Below, piece after piece: positions 1-7,581 of a stretch of 15,066 nucleotides of DNA (within the stretch, counting starts at the first letter, position 1; each line of letters starts with the position of its first letter). This stretch comes from an uncultured Eubacteriales bacterium (GTDB lineage: Bacteria; Bacillota; Clostridia; Peptostreptococcales; Anaerovoracaceae): NCBI GenBank assembly GCA_905206455.1, contig CAJLHL010000057.1, positions 1 to 15,066 on the forward strand. The letters run 5' to 3'. The notes beneath the pieces were generated by a model, which saw only the letters and a program-made list of their open reading frames with translations, was not told where the DNA came from and did not search any database. Both the position numbers and the translations under genes were made by a program.

Positions 1-16
1 CGCGTAAGAGACAGAG

Positions 17-56
17 ATCACCGGAGCGGGCGGAATGCCTGTTCCGGTGATTTTTT
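17..56 (+). terminator. Rho-independent terminator of an upstream gene
   Basis: Arms ATCACCGGA (17-25) and TCCGGTGAT (43-51) are perfect complements and are followed by a run of T to position 56. The loop is 17 nt. It lies just after a possible stop codon at 5-7, so it probably ends the operon to the left. Confidence 0.75.
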
Positions 57-100
57 ATGAGAAGCGCGATAGAGCTAATTCTTCTGTTGAAAAAAGGTTG

Positions 101-146
101 AAAAAAGCCGGAGCTGCGGACGGATGTCTGCTGCTCCGGCTTTTTT
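101..146 (+). terminator. Strong, probably bidirectional terminator
   Basis: Arms AAAAAAGCCGGAGC (101-114) and GCTCCGGCTTTTTT (133-146) are perfect 14-nt complements around an 18-nt loop. The A-run on one side and the T-run on the other let it work in both directions. It is the second terminator within 130 nt and insulates the downstream gene. Confidence 0.85.
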
Positions 147-340
147 CTTTACGCTGGAGGATCGGAAACCTTCTCCGAGGTTCCCCCGTATATTCGGGAA
201 CTTCTTCGGATTTGTGGGAACTTTCAAATATAGAAGATCATGAATTTATGATGGAAATCGCGGGATAAAGCAGGATAGATATGTCTTTGTTAACCATAAA
301 ATATAGTAGAATAAATTATGATGAGCGTCTGTAAAAGATA

Positions 341-369
341 TTGACGTGTCTGATTAAATGGCGTAAAAT
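341..369 (+). promoter_or_regulatory. Sigma-A type promoter for the flavin oxidoreductase gene
   Basis: TTGACG (341-346) and TAAAAT (364-369) are separated by exactly 17 nt, close to the housekeeping consensus. Transcription should begin near 376, giving a leader of about 110 nt. The FabT-like inverted repeat at 379-393 lies right at the expected start, which suits a repressor site. Confidence 0.7.
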
Positions 370-378
370 AAAAATAAG

Positions 379-393
379 TTTTGTGTATCAAAA
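379..393. promoter_or_regulatory. FabT-like inverted repeat (possible operator)
   Basis: TTTTG (379-383) and CAAAA (389-393) form a perfect inverted repeat with a 5-nt spacer. The core TTTGTGTATCAAA differs at two or three central bases from the FabT (MarR family) site TTTGATTATCAAA as I recall it from streptococcal fatty-acid genes. It sits 10 nt downstream of the -10 box. The downstream gene belongs to the family that includes FabK enoyl-ACP reductase, a classic FabT target. Resemblance is seen directly; binding is inference. Confidence 0.45.
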
Positions 394-487
394 TATTTGA
401 AAAGCAATATGATTAAACGGGCCGGCAAAAGAACATGATATTGTAAAGCCGGTGAAATAGAACGAGAAGAAGCGGAGGAAAATGGGT

Positions 488-1570
488 ATGGATAGAATGC
501 TACAGTCTGTAACGATAGGAGAAAGGATTCTGGAAGTGCCGGTGATTCAGGGCGGCATGGGAATCGGAGTCAGCCGCAGCAGGCTGGCAGGGGCAGTAGC
601 GCGGGAAGGCGGTATGGGAGTTATATCCGCGGCGCAGGTGGGATATGATCAACCGGATTTTCGGAGGGATCCGGAGGGCGCAAACCTGAGAGCCCTGAAA
701 CAGCAGATTCATCGTGCGAGGGAGCTGTCGGAAGGCCGGGGGCTGATCGGGGTCAATCTGATGGCGGTGACGCAGCTTTATGAAGACTATGTCAGAGCCT
801 GTATTGAGGCCGGGGCTGACGCGATTATTTCCGGCGCAGGTCTTCCCGTTTCTCTTCCAAAGGACGCAGAGGGCAGTGATATCCTGTTGGCACCGATCGT
901 CTCCAGCGCGAAATCGGCCCGTGTCATTCTGAAATCCTGGGACAGGAAATGTCATCGGACCGCTGATTTTTTAGTGATCGAAGGCCCGCTTGCCGGAGGA
1001 CATCTGGGCTTTTCCAGACAGGAGATCGAAGCGTTCGATTCTAAGAGCTATGAGTCGGAGATTCAGGAAATTCTCCGTGTGAAGGAGACCTTTGAAGAAA
1101 AATATGATAAGAAAATTCCGGTCTTTTCCGCGGGAGGGATTTTTACTGCAGAAGATGTGAGGCGTCAGATCGCTCTGGGCTGCGACGGAGTACAGGTGGC
1201 GTCCCGCTTCGTAGCTACGGAAGAGTGTGACGCCAGTCCGGAGTATAAGAGGGCGTATATCGAGGCGGGAACAGAAGATATAGAGATCATAAAGAGTCCG
1301 GTAGGAATGCCGGGACGGGCGCTGCGCAATTCCTTTATCGAGAGAGTTCGGGATGGAAGAGAAAAGATTACGGGCTGTTTCAACTGTCTGAAGGCCTGTA
1401 ATCCGGCAACAGCGGATTACTGTATCACTCAGGCGCTGATCGACGCGGTGAACGGCGACAGAGAAAATGGTCTGTTTTTCTGCGGTGCCCGCATCGGTGA
1501 GATCAGCGAGATGACCACGGTGAAAGATTTAATCGATGAATTATCGGGAAGAGGCGCGGTCAGTCTCTGA
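488..1570 (+). CDS. FabK/nitronate monooxygenase family FMN oxidoreductase
   Basis: A TIM-barrel flavoprotein of COG2070, the family that holds FabK enoyl-ACP reductase and nitronate monooxygenases. Residue numbers count from the ATG at 482. Seen: the N-terminal VIQGGMGIGVS motif (21-31), GVNLMAV (90-96), the family histidine in LAGGHLGF (His174), the FMN phosphate-binding SAGGI (216-220) and GVQVASRF (236-243). GGAGG at 474-478 is only 3 nt from the ATG at 482 but 9 nt from the ATG at 488, so 488 is preferred (360 aa). FabK is usually about 320 aa. The extra length is a C-terminal part with a cysteine cluster, C299, C302, C306, C314 and C334, which FabK lacks. The FabT-like site upstream favours a fatty-acid role; otherwise a general NAD(P)H flavin reductase or nitronate monooxygenase. 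The gene is monocistronic. Confidence 0.85.
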   Translation: MDRMLQSVTIGERILEVPVIQGGMGIGVSRSRLAGAVAREGGMGVISAAQVGYDQPDFRRDPEGANLRALKQQIHRARELSEGRGLIGVNLMAVTQLYEDYVRACIEAGADAIISGAGLPVSLPKDAEGSDILLAPIVSSAKSARVILKSWDRKCHRTADFLVIEGPLAGGHLGFSRQEIEAFDSKSYESEIQEILRVKETFEEKYDKKIPVFSAGGIFTAEDVRRQIALGCDGVQVASRFVATEECDASPEYKRAYIEAGTEDIEIIKSPVGMPGRALRNSFIERVRDGREKITGCFNCLKACNPATADYCITQALIDAVNGDRENGLFFCGARIGEISEMTTVKDLIDELSGRGAVSL

Positions 1571-1630
1571 TTAAAATGAGAGCGAACTGTCCGAAAGGGG
1601 ATAAAAAGACATCTTTAGACGGAGCGAACG

Positions 1631-1659
1631 TTGACATGGCAACGATAGAATGCTATTCT
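1631..1659 (+). promoter_or_regulatory. Strong sigma-A promoter of the M14-SLH gene
   Basis: TTGACA (1631-1636) is a perfect -35 box. After 17 nt comes TATTCT (1654-1659), preceded by TGC, which makes an extended -10. Start of transcription is expected near 1666, giving a leader of about 165 nt. Confidence 0.7.
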
Positions 1660-1660
1660 T

Positions 1661-1771
1661 TGATTTAACGATAATTTGTTTCAAATCAGGAAATCCCGCG
1701 GACTGCGGATTTTCAATCGTATTTTTCGCGGGGAATACGCTTTTTCAGAGGGCGTTCGTTGGCCGGGCCAA
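1661..1771 (+). promoter_or_regulatory. Structured 5' leader of the M14-SLH gene
   Basis: Several hairpins can form between promoter and gene. TGATTT (1661-1666) pairs with AAATCA (1683-1688). AAATC-CGC (1691-1699, one bulged C) pairs with GCGGATTT (1705-1712). TTGGC (1759-1763) pairs with GCCAA (1767-1771). None matches a riboswitch consensus I know, and no intrinsic terminator is formed. The leader may set mRNA stability or translation, but function is unproven. Confidence 0.3.
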
Positions 1772-1829
1772 AAGATCTGATGGAAGTGATTATCGGGCAA
1801 TTATTTCATGAGAAGGAAAGGAAAGATTT

Positions 1830-4800
1830 ATGAAAAAATCTGTGCGTGTAACCGAGCGCATTTTAGCGGTTATCATGACTGCAGCGCTCGTGTTGTCTGT
1901 ATGTGCGGTTCCGACGTTCGCAGCGGAGGCGTCCGGTGCATCCGCATCTGCGGCAAGCTTTGTAAACACTTCCGGGGATGGCGGCGACCATGTCATATCT
2001 CTGTCAGCCTCCCGCACATTTAAGGCATATGTACCTGTGAATATGACGGAGGCCGAAGCCAAAGAGACTGCGAAGACAGCAGTATGGTCGATCCTTCGGG
2101 ATAAGAGCAGGCCTTATGCCGATGTATCGCAGTATCCGAATCAGTATCAGGGCGGCACGCTTGACAGCTGGATCTGTACGGACAATGAGACGAAGTTGTT
2201 TACAGATATCGTCAGCGGAGCAGAGACGAAAGACGGACAGGTATACCTGACGCTGACATTCGGAAACAACTGTTATTTCTACGATAAAAACGGAAATGTG
2301 GATCTGAGCGTTCCTCATTCCAACGGAGGCGCGTATCTGGACGTCAGCGGATATTTTAATCTGACGGTAAAGACGGCGGACAAGACGCTGGGATCCGTCG
2401 CGCTGAAAATTACTCCATACGATAATTTCCATACGATGTCCGAGATCTATGACGAAATCGATGAGATTGTGGATTTTGCAGCGGATAAGACAGATCTCTA
2501 TGTGGAAAAATTCTCCATGGGAAAAAGCCAGGGAGACAACGGACTGGCCTCTTTAGATATGCCATATCTGATCGTCGCAAAGGATAAGAGTGCGGTGGAA
2601 CGCTGGAAGTCTATCAAGGAAGAAGCTGAGACGAATCCGTCGGATCTCCTGAAAAAAATTGAAAATGGAGAGCTGAAAGATTATCAGGTTCCTGTGATGT
2701 ATTCCAATATTCATTCCAACGAGGTTTCTGCTTCTGACGGTATTCTGGAATTTACCTGGATGCTGCTGAATGCTGCGGCAAGCGACAGCGGTGATATCGA
2801 TTACGATAAGCTCACCGGATTTACCGCAGAGGGCGAGAAAAAGCTGAAAGAGCAGATGGGTCCGAAAGGCGCGGAGGGTTCTGTAGCTGTTCCCGATCTC
2901 GTAAAGGATACGGCGACTTATCTCGGCTACATTCATGCCGGTGAGGACAGCCCGGAGTCCGGAAAAGTGGATCTCGAAAAATATTATAACGTGGAAGAAG
3001 AGACTGTAAATATCGGCGATCTTCTGGATGATGTTTTCTATATCATCGTGCCGGAAGAAAATGTAGAAGGCCGTACATATCTGACGCGCACCTCTTCCGG
3101 CGGTTTTGACCTCAACAGAGATAATTCCTTCCAGACGCAGGCGGAAACGCAGAATATGACTCGCCTGATCTCCGAGTGGAATCCGGTCAGTTTTGCAGAA
3201 TTCCACGGAAGGGTGGAAGCCTTCCAATGCGAACCGTGCGATCCGCCGCATGAACCGAATTTTGAATATGACCTGCTCGCGGAGCACCTGATGACCGGCG
3301 GTGAAGCTCTCGGTATCGCGGCGGTCGCAAACAACGGCGGACACAACAGCTATGTGATTCCGCAGAGAGATTATCTCGAGTATACGGGAACGGGCCGGCA
3401 GACGGTATGGGCAGATCCGTGGGACGATATGTCCACGAGCTATACACCGCAGTATGCGATGCTTCACGGTACGGTTTCCTATACGGTAGAGGTTCCTGCC
3501 TATGACGATTATATGGTGGAAGCTTTGGCTTACGGTCAGCTGGGTCAGTCTCACTATATCGCTGAAAATAAGGAATCTTATCTCGCCGCGCAGACTGAGA
3601 TTTTGGAGCGGGGCGTAACGAACGCGAATTCAAACGAGGAAGTGGAGCCGTGGTTCTGCGATCAGTATGATATCGAGGGAGCCGAAGCGGATCTCTTCCG
3701 TCCGACATATGAAGAAAACGGCAATTTTCATCCGGAATGCTATATCATTCCGCTGGATGCCGAAAATCAGAGTAACCTTCAGGCGGCAAACGATATGATG
3801 GAATGGCTCACGCGCAATGATGTGAAGGTACGTCTGTCTGAAAAGAAATTCACTTATGACGGTGTGGATTATCCGGCAGGTACGATGGTCGTTTCGATGT
3901 ATCAGGCAAAGAGATCGGTAGCAAACGGTGTGCTTTATGACGGTACCGTCATAACGGAATGGCCGCAGCTTTATTCTGAAGGAATCACGGCTTTCAATAA
4001 GACACGGGGTTTTGATATGGCCACATGTGCGGATCCAGATGCGTACGAAACAATTGCGGCATCCTGCGGCGGTGAAATGGATTATGCGGATTATGAGAGC
4101 TATGTCAAAGGTGTAAAGTCCGCTTTCAGCGGCACGGAAAATGCCTCAGTCATCATCGTAAATGCCTCAGAAGATTCCACGGCTGCGGTTAACTTCCTGC
4201 TGAAGAATGGCAAAGCGGTGTCGCTTATCACAGAGGGTGAGTATAAGGGCAGTTTCCTGTGTGATTATACCGCATGGAAATCCCTCGATCCTCAGTATAT
4301 TGTAACGGGGATCGGCGTGGAGGCTTCCAAAGCCCCTGCCGCAAAGAAAATCTCCAAGGCTCCTCTCGTCTATATCAGCGGCAAACCGTCGGATAATACG
4401 GCGGGTTTTGTTAAATCTTCTCTGGTCAGCGGCGCCTATCAGTACAATTACGATCGCCAGGCGATGGAACTTCTGGGATTTCAGGTGACAGAAGATGCTT
4501 CCAAAGCAGATCTGATTATCGGTGCGGCGGCTCTCGATGCGGAAGCGCTGGCGGCGGTAAAAGCGGGCACCGCATATATCGGCTACGGTAAGAATGCGGT
4601 TCCTTCCGCAACGGGACTTTTCCCGGAGGGCAGCATCCGTTACAGTTCTGTCAAGGGAGGAATGGACGCGTTATCCTATGTCACTTACCCGGAAGAGACG
4701 ATGATCAACGCCAGCTATATCGCGGAAGGCGACGATATTCTCTACGGCTACGGCACTGCGTATTTCTCCGAAATTCCAGCAGGGTCCAAGGTTCTCGTGA

Positions 4801-5579
4801 AGCTGAACAGCAAAAAAGGTCTGATAGAAGGATTCCTTCCGAGCACGGGCGAAAATTACGCGGCGTTTAAAAATGATTCGATTCAGGCGATCTCTTATGA
4901 AGGCGCAGGCGCGGACGGCGCGAGGTTAGACGTCGTGTTGTTTGCGAATACGCTGACGAATAAAGTTCACCAGCGCGACGAATTCAATTTCATCAGCAAT
5001 GCCGCTTTTGACGCGGTTGCCGATGATTCCGGCCAGTCTGTTTCCGGTTATACAGATGTAGCGGCGGATGCCTGGTATGCTGACGCCGTACAGCAGGCGA
5101 CCGCAGCGGGTGCGATGAACGGAGTCGGCGGCGGTAAATTCGCTCCGGATTCCAATCTGTCCCGTGCGATGCTCACACAGATTCTCTACAATATGGAGGA
5201 AAAGCCTCCGGTAGCGGCGGAGCACAAATTCAGCGATGTAGCGTCAGACGCATGGTATACTGATGCGGTAATCTGGTCGGCGGCAGAGAATATCGTAACA
5301 GGTTACGGTGACGGTACTTTCGGACCGATGAAAAATATTACCAGAGAGCAGTTGGCGACGATGCTCTACCGCTATGCAGGTTCGCCAGATACGGCGGGTA
5401 CGCTGGATTCGTTTAAAGACGCTTCCTCTGCCGGCGAGTATGCTGTAAAAGCTCTTTCCTGGGCAGTGGAACGGGGAATCGTAAACGGAACCGGAAACGG
5501 TGTGCTGAAGCCTGAGGGACAGGCGACACGGGCGCAGGCAGCGCAGATGATTACGAAATATATGAAATTGAATTCATAA
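1830..5579 (+). CDS. Secreted M14 zinc carboxypeptidase with three SLH repeats
   Basis: A large cell-surface metallopeptidase of 1249 aa. Residues 1-32 are a signal peptide: basic MKKSVRVTER, a hydrophobic stretch, then an A-x-A like end (TFAAEA). The M14 domain spans about 200-600. HSNE supplies zinc ligands H295 and E298, FDLNRD carries N429 and R430 for substrate carboxylate binding, FHGRVE gives the third ligand H459, and SYTVEVP gives the catalytic E554. All key residues are present, so it should be active on peptide C-termini or wall peptides. Residues 600-1070 form an extension partly like those of other large bacterial M14 proteins (YIIPLD, AGTMVVSMYQ, ending near Rossmann-like segments). 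Three SLH repeats (about 1073-1122, 1133-1183, 1193-1243) should anchor it to wall polymer; their motif is SRAM, TREQ and TRAQ instead of TRAE. The site AAGGAAAGG precedes the ATG. A terminator follows. Confidence 0.88.
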   Translation: MKKSVRVTERILAVIMTAALVLSVCAVPTFAAEASGASASAASFVNTSGDGGDHVISLSASRTFKAYVPVNMTEAEAKETAKTAVWSILRDKSRPYADVSQYPNQYQGGTLDSWICTDNETKLFTDIVSGAETKDGQVYLTLTFGNNCYFYDKNGNVDLSVPHSNGGAYLDVSGYFNLTVKTADKTLGSVALKITPYDNFHTMSEIYDEIDEIVDFAADKTDLYVEKFSMGKSQGDNGLASLDMPYLIVAKDKSAVERWKSIKEEAETNPSDLLKKIENGELKDYQVPVMYSNIHSNEVSASDGILEFTWMLLNAAASDSGDIDYDKLTGFTAEGEKKLKEQMGPKGAEGSVAVPDLVKDTATYLGYIHAGEDSPESGKVDLEKYYNVEEETVNIGDLLDDVFYIIVPEENVEGRTYLTRTSSGGFDLNRDNSFQTQAETQNMTRLISEWNPVSFAEFHGRVEAFQCEPCDPPHEPNFEYDLLAEHLMTGGEALGIAAVANNGGHNSYVIPQRDYLEYTGTGRQTVWADPWDDMSTSYTPQYAMLHGTVSYTVEVPAYDDYMVEALAYGQLGQSHYIAENKESYLAAQTEILERGVTNANSNEEVEPWFCDQYDIEGAEADLFRPTYEENGNFHPECYIIPLDAENQSNLQAANDMMEWLTRNDVKVRLSEKKFTYDGVDYPAGTMVVSMYQAKRSVANGVLYDGTVITEWPQLYSEGITAFNKTRGFDMATCADPDAYETIAASCGGEMDYADYESYVKGVKSAFSGTENASVIIVNASEDSTAAVNFLLKNGKAVSLITEGEYKGSFLCDYTAWKSLDPQYIVTGIGVEASKAPAAKKISKAPLVYISGKPSDNTAGFVKSSLVSGAYQYNYDRQAMELLGFQVTEDASKADLIIGAAALDAEALAAVKAGTAYIGYGKNAVPSATGLFPEGSIRYSSVKGGMDALSYVTYPEETMINASYIAEGDDILYGYGTAYFSEIPAGSKVLVKLNSKKGLIEGFLPSTGENYAAFKNDSIQAISYEGAGADGARLDVVLFANTLTNKVHQRDEFNFISNAAFDAVADDSGQSVSGYTDVAADAWYADAVQQATAAGAMNGVGGGKFAPDSNLSRAMLTQILYNMEEKPPVAAEHKFSDVASDAWYTDAVIWSAAENIVTGYGDGTFGPMKNITREQLATMLYRYAGSPDTAGTLDSFKDASSAGEYAVKALSWAVERGIVNGTGNGVLKPEGQATRAQAAQMITKYMKLNS

Positions 5580-5607
5580 CGAACAGAACATCTCTTTTCG
5601 TATATTT

Positions 5608-5626
5608 TTCAGCCTTTCGCGCTGAA
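5608..5626 (+). terminator. Small hairpin ahead of the main terminator
   Basis: TTCAGC (5608-5613) and GCTGAA (5621-5626) form a 6-bp stem with a 7-nt loop, shortly after the stop codon of the M14-SLH gene. There is no T-run after it, so alone it would terminate poorly. It may protect the 3' end of the message or act on the minus strand, where a U-rich stretch would follow (bases 5604-5609 and 5595-5599 read on the other strand are A, so this is doubtful). Confidence 0.3.
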
Positions 5627-5639
5627 GAGAATCTTTATG

Positions 5640-5679
5640 AAAATCTCCTGCAGCGGAGACTCCGCTGCAGGAGATTTTT
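5640..5679 (+). terminator. Very strong terminator after the M14-SLH gene
   Basis: Arms AAAATCTCCTGCAGCGG (5640-5656) and CCGCTGCAGGAGATTTT (5662-5678) are perfect 17-nt complements around a 5-nt loop, and a T-run follows. It closes the M14-SLH transcript and separates it from the sigma factor operon. Confidence 0.92.
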
Positions 5680-5837
5680 CTGTTTTTTTGTTTTTCTGCG
5701 CAATGTTGATCCTGCAAATCGTACTTAATAGGTGAAAGCCGCTGAATCAGGATGCGGGAGCCGGAAGGATACGGTTTTGCTGCAGCGATATTGTGCTGAG
5801 ATCCTGGTCGGAATCTATTCACAGAGGAGAACAGAGG

Positions 5838-6395
5838 ATGGAGGATTATAGGATTGTAGAATTATATTTTGTACGGTCAGAGGAGGCGATCGTGCAGACC
5901 GACGTAAAATATGGAGGGCTGTGCCGTCATATCGCAGGCAATATTCTTCGCAGTGCACAGGATTGCGAAGAATGCGTGAACGATACCTGGCTCAGCGCAT
6001 GGAATCGGATTCCTCCGGAAAAACCTCAGCGGCTTTCCGCCTATGTCGGACGCATTGCGCGCAATCTCGCTCTGAAGCGATATGCGTATTTATCTGCGGA
6101 AAAACGCTGTGAAGAGGCGGTGTGTTCTCTGACGGAACTGGAAGACTGCATATCCGGCAGGGATTCCGTTGAAGACGAGCTGGAGTGCAGAAGAATCGAG
6201 AGCGCGATCAGCGATTTTCTGTGGCGGCAGGAGGAATCGGCGCGTGCGGTTTTCATACGCCGTTACTGGTATTTCGATTCGATCGATGATATCTGTCGGC
6301 GTACCGCATACAGCGGGAGCAAAGTGACATCGATTCTGTTCCGGATGCGGAGAAAACTGAGAGCGTATCTGAAAGATGAGGGCGTGGAATTATAG
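5838..6395 (+). CDS. ECF-type sigma-70 family sigma factor
   Basis: A 185-aa extracytoplasmic-function sigma factor that would direct RNA polymerase to a small regulon, probably of envelope genes. Region 2 covers about residues 22-85, with DCEECVNDTWLSAWNRIPP (42-60) and the GRIARNLALKRY helix (71-82) typical of clostridial ECF proteins. Region 4 covers about 125-180, with the helix-turn-helix SIDDICRRTAYSGSKV (148-163) and the RMRRKLRAYL end (169-178). There is no region 3, as usual for ECF. GAGGAG (5824-5829) lies 8 nt before the ATG at 5838. An in-frame GTG at 5793 has no such site and would add 15 residues not seen in the family. The next gene encodes its probable anti-sigma factor. No clear promoter was found; a TTGATC at 5706 lacks a well-spaced -10. 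Confidence 0.9.
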   Translation: MEDYRIVELYFVRSEEAIVQTDVKYGGLCRHIAGNILRSAQDCEECVNDTWLSAWNRIPPEKPQRLSAYVGRIARNLALKRYAYLSAEKRCEEAVCSLTELEDCISGRDSVEDELECRRIESAISDFLWRQEESARAVFIRRYWYFDSIDDICRRTAYSGSKVTSILFRMRRKLRAYLKDEGVEL

Positions 6396-6451
6396 GACAG
6401 CGCTTTAAAATCATCCATCGGAGAGTATGAGAATGCGCGGCGGCTGTGATC

Positions 6452-6480
6452 CCGGGCGACGCGGCAAAATCAGAGCCCGG
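6452..6480 (+). promoter_or_regulatory. Hairpin between the sigma and anti-sigma genes
   Basis: CCGGGC (6452-6457) and GCCCGG (6475-6480) are perfect complements with a 17-nt loop. The stem can grow by three pairs (ATC at 6449-6451 with GAT at 6482-6484) if A6481 bulges. No T-run follows, so it is not an intrinsic terminator. It lies in a 128-nt gap in which sigma and anti-sigma genes would more often overlap, and could affect how much of the second protein is made. Confidence 0.4.
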
Positions 6481-6523
6481 AGATAAACGGGGCCGAAAGC
6501 GAAAACGTAAGGGGGATAAAAAA

Positions 6524-7438
6524 ATGAACGAAATGCAGATGTCGGAAAGGATCGGAAATATCGATGACAGGCTGATCGACCAGGCGGAGCAGTTCGGGAA
6601 AGGCGGCAGGGGAGCCGCCGGATTCCGGCGCGGAAAGACGAGACGCGTGTTTCGCCGTCTGCTCGCCGTGGCAGCAGCGGCGGCGCTGATGACGGGCGGT
6701 TTTGTTCTGGGCGCCTTTGCGCTCAATGAGGAACCGGAAATGATAGAGATCGAAGGCGCCGGCATCTCGCTGCTTCTGCCTGACAGCTGGGAGGGCAGGT
6801 ATATCTGTGAACAGAGCGCAGGAGAGATCGCCGTTTATCAGAAATCGCTGTACGAAAAAGACGAGACAGGGATGCTTTTCTTTATCGAGAAGATAGAGGG
6901 GAGCCGTCCGATGGATTATTCTTATCCTGTGCCGGGATATACGATCGCCTCTGTGGCCGGATATACTTACTATCTGGGAATGGCTTCAGATGTGCAGTAT
7001 GATCCGGAAGATCAAAAAAATGCTGAGGAGTATATATCCATGTATCAGACCATCGGAGACATACGGATCGTACTGAGCGACTGGATGAAAGAGAACAGCG
7101 TCAACCGGACGAATTGGGAGGAGGGTACGGTGTATGTGGATCTCCTCAATGCGTGGGAAGGGACGCTGAAGGAAAATGTCGTATGTGACAGCGAGACGTC
7201 GAAAAAAATAAGCAGGCTTATCGAACGTCAGGAGTTCTGTCCGGAATGGGCTGATTTTGAAACTCCGCCGGATATGATGCTTATGATCGACGGAGAGGAG
7301 ATGTGGATAGAAAGCCGTACCGGAAAAATGAACAGGAATTCCGATGAAATGCGGGGAGCGGTTCTGTCAGAACAAGACCGCAGAGAATTGCTCTCTCTCA
7401 TTGAAGCGCAGCGGGGACAGGACGCGGAGAAAGGCTGA
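6524..7438 (+). CDS. Membrane-anchored probable anti-sigma factor
   Basis: A 304-aa protein with one membrane segment. The short cytoplasmic part holds SERIGNIDDRLIDQAEQF (residues 8-24), like the N-terminal motif of many clostridial proteins encoded after ECF sigma genes, and then a basic patch (RRGKTRRVFRR, 35-45). The membrane segment is about 46-67. The outer part has two regions. Residues 72-190 start with GAGISLLLPDSWEGRYICE, like a domain common in clostridial lipoproteins, and residues 205-304 contain a DMMLMIDGEEMWIES segment. No zinc-binding HxxxCxxC motif is present, so it is not a ZAS type. The start is chosen from a GGGGGA site at 6511-6516; an in-frame GTG at 6446 would add 26 residues through a hairpin. 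Role inferred from topology and its place after the sigma gene; the signal sensed is unknown. Confidence 0.7.
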   Translation: MNEMQMSERIGNIDDRLIDQAEQFGKGGRGAAGFRRGKTRRVFRRLLAVAAAAALMTGGFVLGAFALNEEPEMIEIEGAGISLLLPDSWEGRYICEQSAGEIAVYQKSLYEKDETGMLFFIEKIEGSRPMDYSYPVPGYTIASVAGYTYYLGMASDVQYDPEDQKNAEEYISMYQTIGDIRIVLSDWMKENSVNRTNWEEGTVYVDLLNAWEGTLKENVVCDSETSKKISRLIERQEFCPEWADFETPPDMMLMIDGEEMWIESRTGKMNRNSDEMRGAVLSEQDRRELLSLIEAQRGQDAEKG

Positions 7439-7581
7439 AATACGGGTAGAGCAGGGGGATGTTCGGGTAAGAACCGCTGTATTGAAATTCAGAGACAATC
7501 GGGGTCTTTGCCGTCTGTTCTTCTGTATGCAGGGGATTTCTTTCTCACCGCAGGATCCGTTTTGTCTGTGTTCAAATTCTC

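Larger units (their letters stand above)
1..481. other. Gene-free stretch before the flavin oxidoreductase gene
   Basis: No credible gene was found here. A TAA at 5-7 could end a gene entering from the left, but too little is present to say. The stretch holds two terminators (17-56 and 101-146) and a small hairpin with arms GTTCCC (180-185) and GGGAAC (196-201). GGGAAC occurs again at 216-221. An AT-rich zone from about 270 to 420 carries a promoter and an inverted repeat, listed separately. A leader hairpin with arms CCGGC (422-426) and GCCGG (448-452) precedes the ribosome binding site. The 77-codon open frame at 35-268 runs through both terminators and has no ribosome binding site, so it is not called. 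Confidence 0.6.

Noticed and set aside
35..268. 77-codon plus-strand open frame
   Set aside because: It runs through two terminator hairpins, has no ribosome binding site and its protein is not family-like.
2553..3554. 333-codon minus-strand open frame inside the M14-SLH gene
   Set aside because: It lies opposite a well-supported peptidase gene, and its composition (many R, I, H) is that of an antisense shadow.
1840..5579. Phage tail or S-layer structural protein instead of a peptidase
   Set aside because: All M14 zinc and catalytic residues are present in the right order, so an active carboxypeptidase fold is the better call.
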